From NCBI GenBank assembly GCA_000416085.1, contig KE356579.1, forward strand, positions 1,129,107-1,134,838: 5,732 bases of DNA, in the 5' to 3' direction. The stretch is from a halophilic archaeon J07HX64. GTDB taxonomy: Archaea; Halobacteriota; Halobacteria; Halobacteriales; Haloarculaceae. Positions 1-5,732 of this stretch are shown here, one piece after another. Made by a program: the position numbers and the translations under genes. The notes below the pieces were generated by a model. It worked only from the letters and a program-made list of their open reading frames with translations, ran no database searches and was not told the origin of the DNA. Each line of letters begins with the position of its first letter. The stretch's first letter is position 1.

Positions 1-955
<955 letters not shown>

Positions 956-957
956 CG

Positions 958-1896
958 ATGGTCGTTGAGTTCGGAACGGAGTTTGTGCCAGAGCTGCTCG
1001 GGACTATCGATCTGGGTCCGATGCAGGCAGGCTACGACACGGGTGATCCGGGGGAAGTTGTCGACCAGTTGACCCGTGCCGAACTCTTGATCGCTGCCGC
1101 GGCGGGCGGCGCATTCGGTGCCGCACTGGGTGCGCTCCCGGCGTTTATATTCACAGGATTTCTCGTTATTGCCGGAGCCTTTGGGAACGCTGGGTTCGGT
1201 GTCGGCACCGGGTTCGGTCCGGTGTTCGGCCCACACATCAGCTTCGCCGCCGGCGCGGCCGCAGCCGCCTACGCCGGAAGCCGCGGAAAGATGGAATCTG
1301 GATTCGCCTATCACAACGGCAAAGATATCGGATTCGCGTTAGGCAGTCGACCGGATATCCTCGCCGTCGGTGCGATCTTCGGTATCCTCGGGCTGGGATT
1401 CGAACAGGCCTCCCGGCAGCTGCAACTGCCGGTCGACCCGATCCCGCTGAGTATCTGTATCAGCGCGATTCTTCACCGTGCCGTGTTCGGCTACAGCATC
1501 ATCGGCACGGTCAGCCAGAAGGCCAACGGCTTTTTCGACATGGGGCCGTTCGAGCGCGAGGAGACCCGCGCAGAGGGTGAGGTCCCCGGAGACGGCGACG
1601 GACCGGGCGAGGAACGCCTGGCCGTCGAGCCGTGGCTGGGCGAGATGTACAAGTGGTCACACGTCGCCGCGATCGGGCTGGTCGCCGGCGGCGTGGCCTC
1701 GTACGTCGCGTTCAGGCTCGTCGACAGCGGAGTCGGTGTGAACGCGGCGTTCGCGGCGTTCGGTATCAGTGCGGCGTCACTGGTCTTCCTGAATCTGGGT
1801 GTCGCACGGATACCCGTCACCCACCACATGACACTGCCGGCCGCGACGGCGTTCATGGCAACCCACGAGGAAACTATCGTGATGTCACCGAAATGA
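958..1896 (+). CDS. Polytopic membrane protein next to glycerol kinase; candidate glycerol facilitator, probably C-terminally cut
   Basis: A 312-residue Gly/Ala-rich integral membrane protein. Hydrophobic segments lie at roughly residues 42-75, 90-107, 132-148, 162-185, 235-255 and 262-282, with an acidic soluble loop at about 196-228 (EREETRAEGE...). Notable short motifs are FGPHISFA (90-97), FDMGPFERE (193-201) and VTHHMTLPA (287-295). It resembles a haloarchaeal family that commonly follows glpK; from memory, the Haloferax volcanii member of that locus was proposed as a glycerol facilitator, without direct proof that I know of. It is not an aquaporin-type GlpF: no NPA motifs are visible. 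The ATG is 2 bases after the glpK stop, with a GAGGG Shine-Dalgarno-like run at 944-948, supporting co-transcription. The protein ends at TGA, directly followed by TAG in the same frame, and the next ORF (1909-2166) continues in that frame with what looks like the family's C-terminal two helices. I therefore suspect this is the N-terminal 80% of a protein of about 400 residues. Confidence 0.88.
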   Translation: MVVEFGTEFVPELLGTIDLGPMQAGYDTGDPGEVVDQLTRAELLIAAAAGGAFGAALGALPAFIFTGFLVIAGAFGNAGFGVGTGFGPVFGPHISFAAGAAAAAYAGSRGKMESGFAYHNGKDIGFALGSRPDILAVGAIFGILGLGFEQASRQLQLPVDPIPLSICISAILHRAVFGYSIIGTVSQKANGFFDMGPFEREETRAEGEVPGDGDGPGEERLAVEPWLGEMYKWSHVAAIGLVAGGVASYVAFRLVDSGVGVNAAFAAFGISAASLVFLNLGVARIPVTHHMTLPAATAFMATHEETIVMSPK

Positions 1897-1908
1897 TAGC
1901 AGCAGGCA

Positions 1909-2166
1909 ATGAGACCTTACTGCATCAACCCCGACAACGCGATGATCGCGGTTGGACTGGTGCCAGCACTGGGGATTGGGATACTGTTCGGACTCCTCGG
2001 TGCGCTCATCGGCGAGGTTCACCAACGTATCTTCTATGCACACGCCAGCACTCACTTCGACCCGCCAGCGGCGGCGATTGTCGTCACCACACTGATAATC
2101 GCTCTGCTCGCTGCGGCCGAAGTGTTTGCCTACGGTGTCTGGATTCCGGGTACAGGCCTCGGCTGA
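1909..2166 (+). CDS. Two-helix membrane protein, probable detached C-terminus of the preceding gene
   Basis: An 85-residue ORF with two hydrophobic segments (about 11-36 and 53-78) separated by a short loop carrying HQRIFYAHASTHFDPPAAA (38-56). It is in the same reading frame as the 958-1896 gene and begins only 12 bases after that gene's stop. From memory, haloarchaeal relatives of the upstream protein carry a GEVxQRxFYAHxxTHxDPPAA segment like this at their own C-terminus, so this is better read as the severed end of one gene than as an independent protein. No convincing Shine-Dalgarno run precedes the ATG, and an alternative in-frame ATG lies at 1942 (MIAVGL...). If it is truly separate, it would be made by reinitiation after the double stop. 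The stop TGA overlaps the ATG of a possible small ORF (TGATG). Confidence 0.6.
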   Translation: MRPYCINPDNAMIAVGLVPALGIGILFGLLGALIGEVHQRIFYAHASTHFDPPAAAIVVTTLIIALLAAAEVFAYGVWIPGTGLG

Positions 2167-2264
2167 TGACCTGCGATACCGACCCCGCTGTCGTCGTCCG
2201 CGGGGTCACCCCCGTCGGCGGGCAGGTGACACCGACAGCGCAACCGGACTGGAGGTCCGTGTGA
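2166..2264 (+). CDS. Possible 32-aa small ORF coupled by TGATG
   Basis: A 33-codon frame from ATG 2166-2168, which shares its first base with the preceding TGA stop, to TGA 2262-2264, one base before the next ATG. It would fill the gap between the two membrane-protein genes exactly. Its third codon positions are mostly G or C, as expected for coding DNA here, although the whole region is GC-rich. The product (begins MTCDTDPAVVVRG) has one cysteine, no membrane segment and no motif I recognise. There is no Shine-Dalgarno site, so translation would depend on coupling. The same stretch forms a strong RNA hairpin, and it could simply be a structured intergenic spacer. Confidence 0.3.
   Translation: MTCDTDPAVVVRGVTPVGGQVTPTAQPDWRSV
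2181..2207 (+). other. Inverted repeat / RNA hairpin in the gap between membrane genes
   Basis: GACCCCGC (2181-2188) and GCGGGGTC (2200-2207) are perfect 8-base complements around an 11-base loop. A competing fold overlaps it: GTCACC (2205-2210) can pair with GGTGAC (2225-2230), with CCCG and CGGG inside. No T-run follows, so this is not a typical archaeal terminator. It could be an RNA-processing or stability element, or chance in GC-rich DNA. Confidence 0.4.
2251..2256 (+). promoter_or_regulatory. Shine-Dalgarno site for the 2266 gene
   Basis: GGAGGT lies 9 bases before the ATG at 2266 and matches the CCUCC anti-Shine-Dalgarno end of archaeal 16S rRNA. It is the clearest ribosome site in the window, fixes this start, and indicates an internal, leadered operon gene. 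Confidence 0.75.
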
Positions 2265-2265
2265 G

Positions 2266-2667
2266 ATGTCGGATGTAGAGTTCTCCGGCCGGATGGCGAG
2301 AGCCGACCGCTGGAGCAAGGTGCTCGCGCTGCTGGTCGCGATGGGGGTGTTCCTCGGCAGTAACTGGCTACTCGATGCCCCGCAGTTCAGTTCCATCACG
2401 GCCGCCTTTGCCGGCATCGGGGCGCGGTTTCTCATCCCGTATCGGGTGAGTCTGTCGATTCCGCCCGACCAGCGCACATCCATCGAGGAGCACCCGATGG
2501 CAGGCAGTTTCCACCACGGCGCGGTCGGTGGCGCGCTGTCTGTCGGGTCGCTCGTGACGACCGGACTGGCGGCAGCGGTACTCGACAGCACACCGTCTCT
2601 GGTGATGGGTGCCCTGTTCACCGCGATGGCCTACATCGCCCTCGAGGAACTGCTGCCGCGAGGGTAG
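2266..2667 (+). CDS. Hypothetical 133-aa multi-pass membrane protein
   Basis: A 133-residue protein with likely hydrophobic segments at about 18-36, 43-58, 84-106 and 110-126. Between the second and third lies a soluble stretch with acidic and histidine residues (PPDQRTSIEEHPMAGSFHHG, 66-85). I do not recognise a characterised family. The position, last in the plus-strand group after glycerol kinase and the facilitator-like protein, suggests a membrane role tied to that group, but this is inference from context. The start is set by GGAGGT nine bases upstream, and an acidic N-terminus (MSDVEF) fits haloarchaeal proteins. The TAG stop (2665-2667) lies two bases from the stop of the convergent minus-strand gene, so both transcripts probably overlap at their 3' ends. 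The frame is intact and base composition resembles its neighbours. Confidence 0.85.
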   Translation: MSDVEFSGRMARADRWSKVLALLVAMGVFLGSNWLLDAPQFSSITAAFAGIGARFLIPYRVSLSIPPDQRTSIEEHPMAGSFHHGAVGGALSVGSLVTTGLAAAVLDSTPSLVMGALFTAMAYIALEELLPRG

Positions 2668-2669
2668 TC

Positions 2670-2855
2670 TCAGCTGTCGGACCCACTCCGACCGACGCCC
2701 AGCGGCTTCTTGCACCCGCTGCACAGAAAGAGGTCACTGTTACCGTACAGGCTGACACTGCTGTCGTCGGCCTCGACCTCGGGTAGCTCCGTTCGCTCCA
2801 GGTCGTCGGTCGATTCGATCTCCGTTCCACAGTCCGAACACTCTAGTTCTGCCAT
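2670..2855 (-). CDS. Small two-CxxC zinc-binding protein
   Basis: A 61-residue acidic protein with two Cys pairs, C6-S-D-C9 and C45-S-G-C48, the layout of a small zinc ribbon in which four cysteines bind one zinc ion. The segment between is highly acidic (ESTDDLERTELPEVEADD, 14-31), and the C-terminal tail is short and Ser/Gly-rich. Haloarchaea encode many such CPxCG-type mini-proteins; most have no known target and several are thought to bind nucleic acid or proteins. I chose ATG 2853-2855 over an ATG 20 codons upstream because homology-like sequence (MAELECSDCG) starts there and a TATA-like TAATAA sits 24-29 bases before it, predicting a leaderless mRNA. It is convergent with the 2266 gene. 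The specific function is unknown. Confidence 0.85.
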   Translation of the reverse strand: MAELECSDCGTEIESTDDLERTELPEVEADDSSVSLYGNSDLFLCSGCKKPLGVGRSGSDS

Positions 2856-2878
2856 ACTACCACTTCGGGACGTGCCCG

Positions 2879-2884
2879 TAATAA
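2879..2884 (-). promoter_or_regulatory. TATA-like promoter element for the zinc-protein gene
   Basis: On the minus strand TTATTA is centred about 26-27 bases before the ATG at 2855, the normal distance from an archaeal TATA box to the transcription start. The transcript would begin at or next to the start codon. Confidence 0.5.
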
Positions 2885-2896
2885 GCCCGTGCGCAA

Positions 2897-2921
2897 CTGT
2901 GAACTGTACACACAATCACAG
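2897..2921. promoter_or_regulatory. Inverted repeat, possible operator upstream of the zinc-protein promoter
   Basis: CTGTGA (2897-2902) and TCACAG (2916-2921) are exact inverted copies 13 bases apart, with the palindrome TGTACA between them and a direct AACTGT repeat (2895-2900, 2902-2907). The element lies just upstream of the TATA-like box of the minus-strand gene, where an archaeal activator would bind. No protein is known for it, and six-base arms can arise by chance. Confidence 0.3.
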
Positions 2922-3018
2922 AGGGGTACAATACCGTGTCCGCCGAGACGTGCAGGCCGCGCGATCTCCGGTGCCTACAGCGGTACGGTGTCGGTGATCG
3001 CCGCGTCAAGACACAATC

Positions 3019-3027
3019 TTTATATAT
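3019..3027 (+). promoter_or_regulatory. TATA box for the 3049 gene
   Basis: TTTATATAT is the most AT-rich run in an otherwise GC-rich stretch and is centred 26 bases before the ATG at 3049. This is the classic spacing for a leaderless haloarchaeal transcript and supports the small ORF downstream as a real gene. Confidence 0.75.
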
Positions 3028-3048
3028 CTCTGCTGAGTCAACCTGCGT

Positions 3049-3243
3049 ATGTTCAACCGGGTTGCTATTGACGAGAGTGACCGCCGGAATGTCATCATAG
3101 TGGTGATGGTGATGTTCGGGGTCATGCTGGTCCTCGTCGAGGGGCCGATCGCCGTGCGGGTCGTCGTAGCGGCCATACTCGGTCTGGGTAGTGGACTGTG
3201 TTCGCTGTTTCTGATTGTGACGCTGAATCTGCTGACCGGTTGA
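3049..3243 (+). CDS. Hypothetical 64-aa membrane protein
   Basis: A small protein with a charged N-terminus (MFNRVAIDESDRRN, 1-14) followed by two hydrophobic segments, about 15-31 and 36-62, joined by a short loop with E31-G-P. This gives a two-helix hairpin in the membrane, with both ends probably cytoplasmic by the positive-inside pattern. I recognise no family or catalytic residue. The evidence that it is expressed is the strong TATA box exactly 26 bases before the ATG, giving a leaderless mRNA. It stands alone: an intergenic stretch separates it from the divergent zinc-protein gene upstream, and 117 bases separate it from the ATPase gene downstream. The T-run at 3312-3316 could end its transcript. 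Confidence 0.7.
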   Translation: MFNRVAIDESDRRNVIIVVMVMFGVMLVLVEGPIAVRVVVAAILGLGSGLCSLFLIVTLNLLTG

Positions 3244-3310
3244 CCGCAGTACCCGGGGGTGACGGCATCGGTAGTTGCCGGGAACCCTGACGGGAATATC
3301 ATAACCAGTC

Positions 3311-3318
3311 CTTTTTAC
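3311..3318 (+). promoter_or_regulatory. TATA-like element (or T-run terminator) before the ATPase gene
   Basis: CTTTTTAC is centred about 46 bases before the ATG at 3361, which would put the transcription start near 3340 with a leader of about 20 bases. Archaeal transcription also ends at T-runs, so the same bases might terminate the transcript of the 3049 gene. I cannot separate the two readings. Confidence 0.4.
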
Positions 3319-3360
3319 TCATAAGCCGCGTAGACCGGACAAAGGGTAGTAGGCCCTGGT

Positions 3361-4535
3361 ATGGACCTCAACGAGCGCATCCGGCGTCGAAGACGGAGGG
3401 TAGGTGTTCAGCAGCTGGTCCAGGATTACAGCGCGCTGTCGCCCGTTGCCCACATGGTAGAGCCGTCCGGTCGCGGGCCGGTGTTCGAGCGGTTGCTCGA
3501 CCATCTTGAGCCGGTCTTCGACGGTCAACTCCCGCCAAACGGCTACCTCTACGGCCCCTCCGGTTCGGGAAAATCTGCCATTGTCACGTCACTGTTCGAG
3601 CATCTGGAGCAGTTCTCCGCAAAGTCACAGTCGATGATCCACACGAGCACGCGCTCGGCATCGCCGACGCCACCGAGTTTCGTTTACATCGACCTACGCG
3701 GGATCACGACCGAGTTTCGCTTCTATCACGAGGTGCTCGACGGCTGTGTCGACGAACAGGTGCCACACCACGGCGTCAGCACGGACGGGATTCAAGACCA
3801 GCTCCGTGACATACTCGGCGCGTCGCGGGCGGGCGTGGTGATCGGGGTCGACCACGTCGGCGAGCCGGACACACCCGACGCCGAGGCACTGGTGGAGCTG
3901 TTCGCCGGACTGCCGAGCAACGTGACCTGGCTGGCTGTCGGACAGACACCTCCAAACCGGCTCACGTTGACCGAGTACACCGCACGGTCGATCCGTGTCG
4001 AGGGGTACCAGCGACAGATGCTCGTGGACGTGGTGATGTCCCGCGCTTCGAAGGGGCTGGCCGGGCAGGCCTCGACCACACCCTCGCTCGGAAAATCGCC
4101 GACTGGGCCGAGGGCAACGCACACGACGCGCTGGCGGCGCTGTTTACCGCCGTCGACCGTGCCAGGCAAGCCGACCGGACCTACGTCGCCGAGTCCGACG
4201 TGACCGCCGCAATCGAGGAGCTCCCGCGCCCCTCGGTGTCGCTCGCGAGGGTGTTACAGCTCCCCGCGAACAAACAGACAGTTCTCCGGGAGCTGGTCAC
4301 ACTCGACCCGGAGGACTGTGAGTCGGTTACCGACACCGCCGAATCGATCAGCAACAGCCGGACTGTCGACCTCTCGGCAGCGACAGTCGAGCGGTACCTC
4401 TACGAGATAGCCGAACTCGGTGTCGTCGAGCGCGTCCAGTTGACGACGCCGTCACGAAAGGGGCGGCCACCCAGCCGTGTCGAGCTCCGGTTTCCGCCGA
4501 CCGGCTTCCGCCGGTTGTTCGACCTGCACCGGTGA
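3361..4535 (+). pseudogene. Orc1/Cdc6-like AAA+ ATPase with winged helix, one-base frameshift
   Basis: About 391 residues when the two frames are joined. The order matches archaeal Orc1/Cdc6 proteins: a basic N-terminus (RIRRRRRRVG), Walker A GPSGSGKS (65-72), a Walker B-like strand VVIGVDH (159-165), a sensor-1-like strand WLAVGQTP (190-197), the lid domain (ADWAEGNAHDALAALFTAVD, from 4101), and a winged-helix DNA-binding end (SAATVERYLYEIAELGVVER, then a basic KGRPPSR wing). The first frame is right to about 4070 (MSRASKGLAGQ) and the second resumes at 4071 (LDHTLARKI). One missing C, restoring GCC CTC GAC, would join them. The usual Walker B Glu is His, and the lid's sensor-2 Arg in GxAR is His (GNAHDA). 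It is therefore a divergent paralogue, probably not a standard origin-binding initiator; a regulatory or element-linked role is possible. If the indel is real, the product loses its lid and DNA-binding domain. Confidence 0.88.
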
Positions 4536-4547
4536 TTCAGCACAGAA

Positions 4548-4555
4548 TTTTATAT
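4548..4555 (+). promoter_or_regulatory. TATA box upstream of glycerol kinase copy 2
   Basis: TTTTATAT begins 12 bases after the stop of the ATPase gene and lies about 54 bases before the kinase ATG at 4606. It would start a transcript near 4578 with a leader of about 28 bases. A second AT-rich run, AATATACA (4564-4571), could instead start the mRNA near 4589-4593. Confidence 0.6.
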
Positions 4556-4588
4556 CCGGCGACAATATACATACGTACTCGAAAAAGA

Positions 4589-4606
4589 ATGAGTAGTATC
4601 GACTGA
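4589..4606 (+). other. Five-codon upstream frame overlapping the kinase start
   Basis: ATG AGT AGT ATC GAC TGA reads M-S-S-I-D-stop, and its TGA overlaps the ATG of the kinase (TGATG). Transcription from the second TATA-like run would begin at about this ATG. It may be a leader peptide coupled to the kinase. It may also be the true N-terminus of the kinase put out of frame by a lost base, since haloarchaeal GlpK proteins often begin with MS followed by a few residues and then TYVGAIDQG. Confidence 0.35.
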
Positions 4607-5732
4607 TGCCGGGAACATACATCGGGGCCATCGATCACGGGACAGCCGGTACCCGGTTCATGGCGTTCGACCACGGCGGGTCGGTAGTTACGAGCGCGTA
4701 CCAGCGTCACGAACAGATACGTCCGGAGCCGGGCTGACTCGAGCACGACCCGGTCGAGATATGGGGGGCCACACAGGCAGTCGTGACCCGAGGGCTGTCG
4801 AGGGCGGGGATCGAGCCGACACAGCTGGCGGCACTCGGGATCGCGAACCAGCGCGAGACCGCTGTCGTCTGGGAGGCCGAGACCGGCGAGCCGGTTCACA
4901 ACGCGATTGTCTGGCGGGACCGACGCACAGCCGACCGCGCGGTGGAGCTTGCGGGGTCGGAGGCTGCCGGGTTGATACGCGACCGGACCGGGTTGCGGTG
5001 TGATGCGTACTTCTCCGCGACGAAGTTCGAGTGGCTACTGGACAACGCCGACAGTATCGAGCCCTATCGGTCCGGCGCGCGCAGTCTCCGGGCCCGTGTC
5101 GCGGCCGGGGAGTTGCTCGTCGGCACGCTCGACTCGTGGCTGCTGTACAACCTGACGGGTAACCACCTCACCGATGTGACAAACGCCGCCCGGACGATGC
5201 TGTACGACATCCACGAGATGGACTGGGACCCGGACCTGCTCGCGGAGTTCGGCATCCCCGAGACTGCCCTGCCCGAGGTGCGCCCCTCCTCGGGCAGATC
5301 GTACGGGTCGACAGACCCGAACGGGTTTCTGGGTGCTGCGGTGCCGGTGACAGGGGTGCTGGGCGACCAGCAGGCTGCGCTGGTCGGACAGACCTGTTTC
5401 GACGAGGGCGATACAAAGAGCACCTACGGCACGGGGAGTTTCTGTCTGATGAACACCGGCGAGGAGGCCGTCGAGTCCGAGCACGGCCTGCTGACGACGG
5501 TCGCGTTCCAGCGTTCGGGTGAGCCCCCGCAGTACGCACTCGAGGGGTCGGTGTTTTTCAGCGGCGGCGCGGTCGAGTGGCTCGGCGATGTCGGACTCCT
5601 CTCGGACCCCACACAGACGGCCACACTCGCCCGGGAGGCAACGTCGAACTGTGGTGTCTACGTCGTGCCGGCGCTCGCCGGTCTCGGTGCGCCACACTGG
5701 GATGCACAGGCCAATGGGACCATCCTCGGGTT
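4606..5732 (+). pseudogene. glpK: Glycerol kinase copy 2, 5' part, premature TGA at codon 44
   Basis: The N-terminal 375 codons of a second FGGY glycerol kinase, running off the right edge. Landmarks in frame 1 are the ATP-site loop [10 protein letters not shown] (8-17), EPG-stop-LEHDP, NQRET with the glycerol-binding Arg-Glu, AIVWRDRRT, the first FGGY signature YFSATKFEWLLDN, the catalytic GDQQ (Asp codon 5365-5367) and YGTGSF. Codon 44 (4735-4737) is TGA where family members have Trp (PGWVEHDP), consistent with TGG changed by one base. The frame is otherwise open to the window end. The ATP-site loop reads DHGTA where DQGTT is usual, and AIVWQ has become AIVWR, so the copy also shows drift beyond the stop. 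TGA serves as an ordinary stop in neighbouring genes, so recoding is unlikely. Overlap with copy 1 is about two thirds identical at protein level by eye. It has its own promoter after the ATPase gene. Confidence 0.9.

Noticed and set aside
1632..2264. A 210-codon plus-strand open frame overlapping the membrane genes
   Set aside because: Its translation through 1632-2160 is Arg-rich and low-complexity, the normal shadow of a GC-rich gene in another frame. Only the last 33 codons and a short bridge near 1893-1930 merit mention.
3244..3360. Short GC palindromes (such as around 3249-3260) as a terminator or origin element
   Set aside because: The arms are short and not followed by a matching T-run, and no repeated origin-recognition boxes are seen around the Orc1/Cdc6-like gene.
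3694..4122. Minus-strand open frames within the ATPase gene
   Set aside because: The plus strand encodes recognisable AAA+ motifs here, and the antisense products resemble no protein.
4735..4737. UGA decoded as Trp or selenocysteine
   Set aside because: TGA ends several neighbouring genes normally (2164, 3241, 4533), Trp is otherwise TGG, and no selenocysteine insertion structure or need for selenium is apparent in this enzyme.
5035..5697. A 220-codon minus-strand open frame across glycerol kinase copy 2
   Set aside because: It is antisense to strongly matching kinase sequence and is Arg/His-rich without any motif, as expected for an antisense shadow in GC-rich DNA.

Overview
The window looks like a chromosomal segment from a haloarchaeon. 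It is GC-rich with GC-rich third codon positions. Its proteins are acidic, Asp/Glu-heavy or membrane-embedded, several starts have a TATA box about 26 bases upstream and so little or no leader, and the recognisable families (glycerol kinase with a small polytopic membrane protein beside it, an Orc1/Cdc6-type ATPase, a tiny two-CxxC zinc protein) are typical of Halobacteria. I cannot name the genus.

Layout, left to right. (1) 1-955, the 3' part of a glycerol kinase gene (copy 1), broken by one extra base at 139. (2) 958-2667, a tightly packed plus-strand group of membrane-protein genes downstream of copy 1: a roughly 312-aa polytopic protein, an 85-aa two-helix protein that is probably its severed C-terminal part, a possible 32-aa ORF coupled through TGATG, and a 133-aa membrane protein with a good Shine-Dalgarno site. 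(3) 2670-2855 on the minus strand, a 61-aa zinc-ribbon-like protein, convergent with the group. (4) 3049-3243, a 64-aa membrane protein with a clear leaderless promoter. (5) 3361-4535, an Orc1/Cdc6-like AAA+ ATPase with a C-terminal winged helix, broken by a one-base deletion near 4070. (6) 4606 to the window end, a second glycerol kinase (copy 2) with its own promoter, interrupted by a TGA where the family has a conserved Trp codon.

Functionally this is a glycerol-uptake and activation neighbourhood. Glycerol kinase makes sn-glycerol 3-phosphate, and the adjacent polytopic membrane protein is, in haloarchaea, a proposed but unproven glycerol facilitator. The most notable features are two diverged kinase genes in direct orientation flanking the membrane and ATPase genes, and the number of disrupted reading frames: two firm single-base indels, one nonsense codon, one double in-frame stop, and a possible fifth at the copy 2 start. 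Either this locus is decaying in its lineage or the assembly carries base errors; raw reads would decide. I found no convincing new defence system, CRISPR array, RNA gene or insertion sequence.
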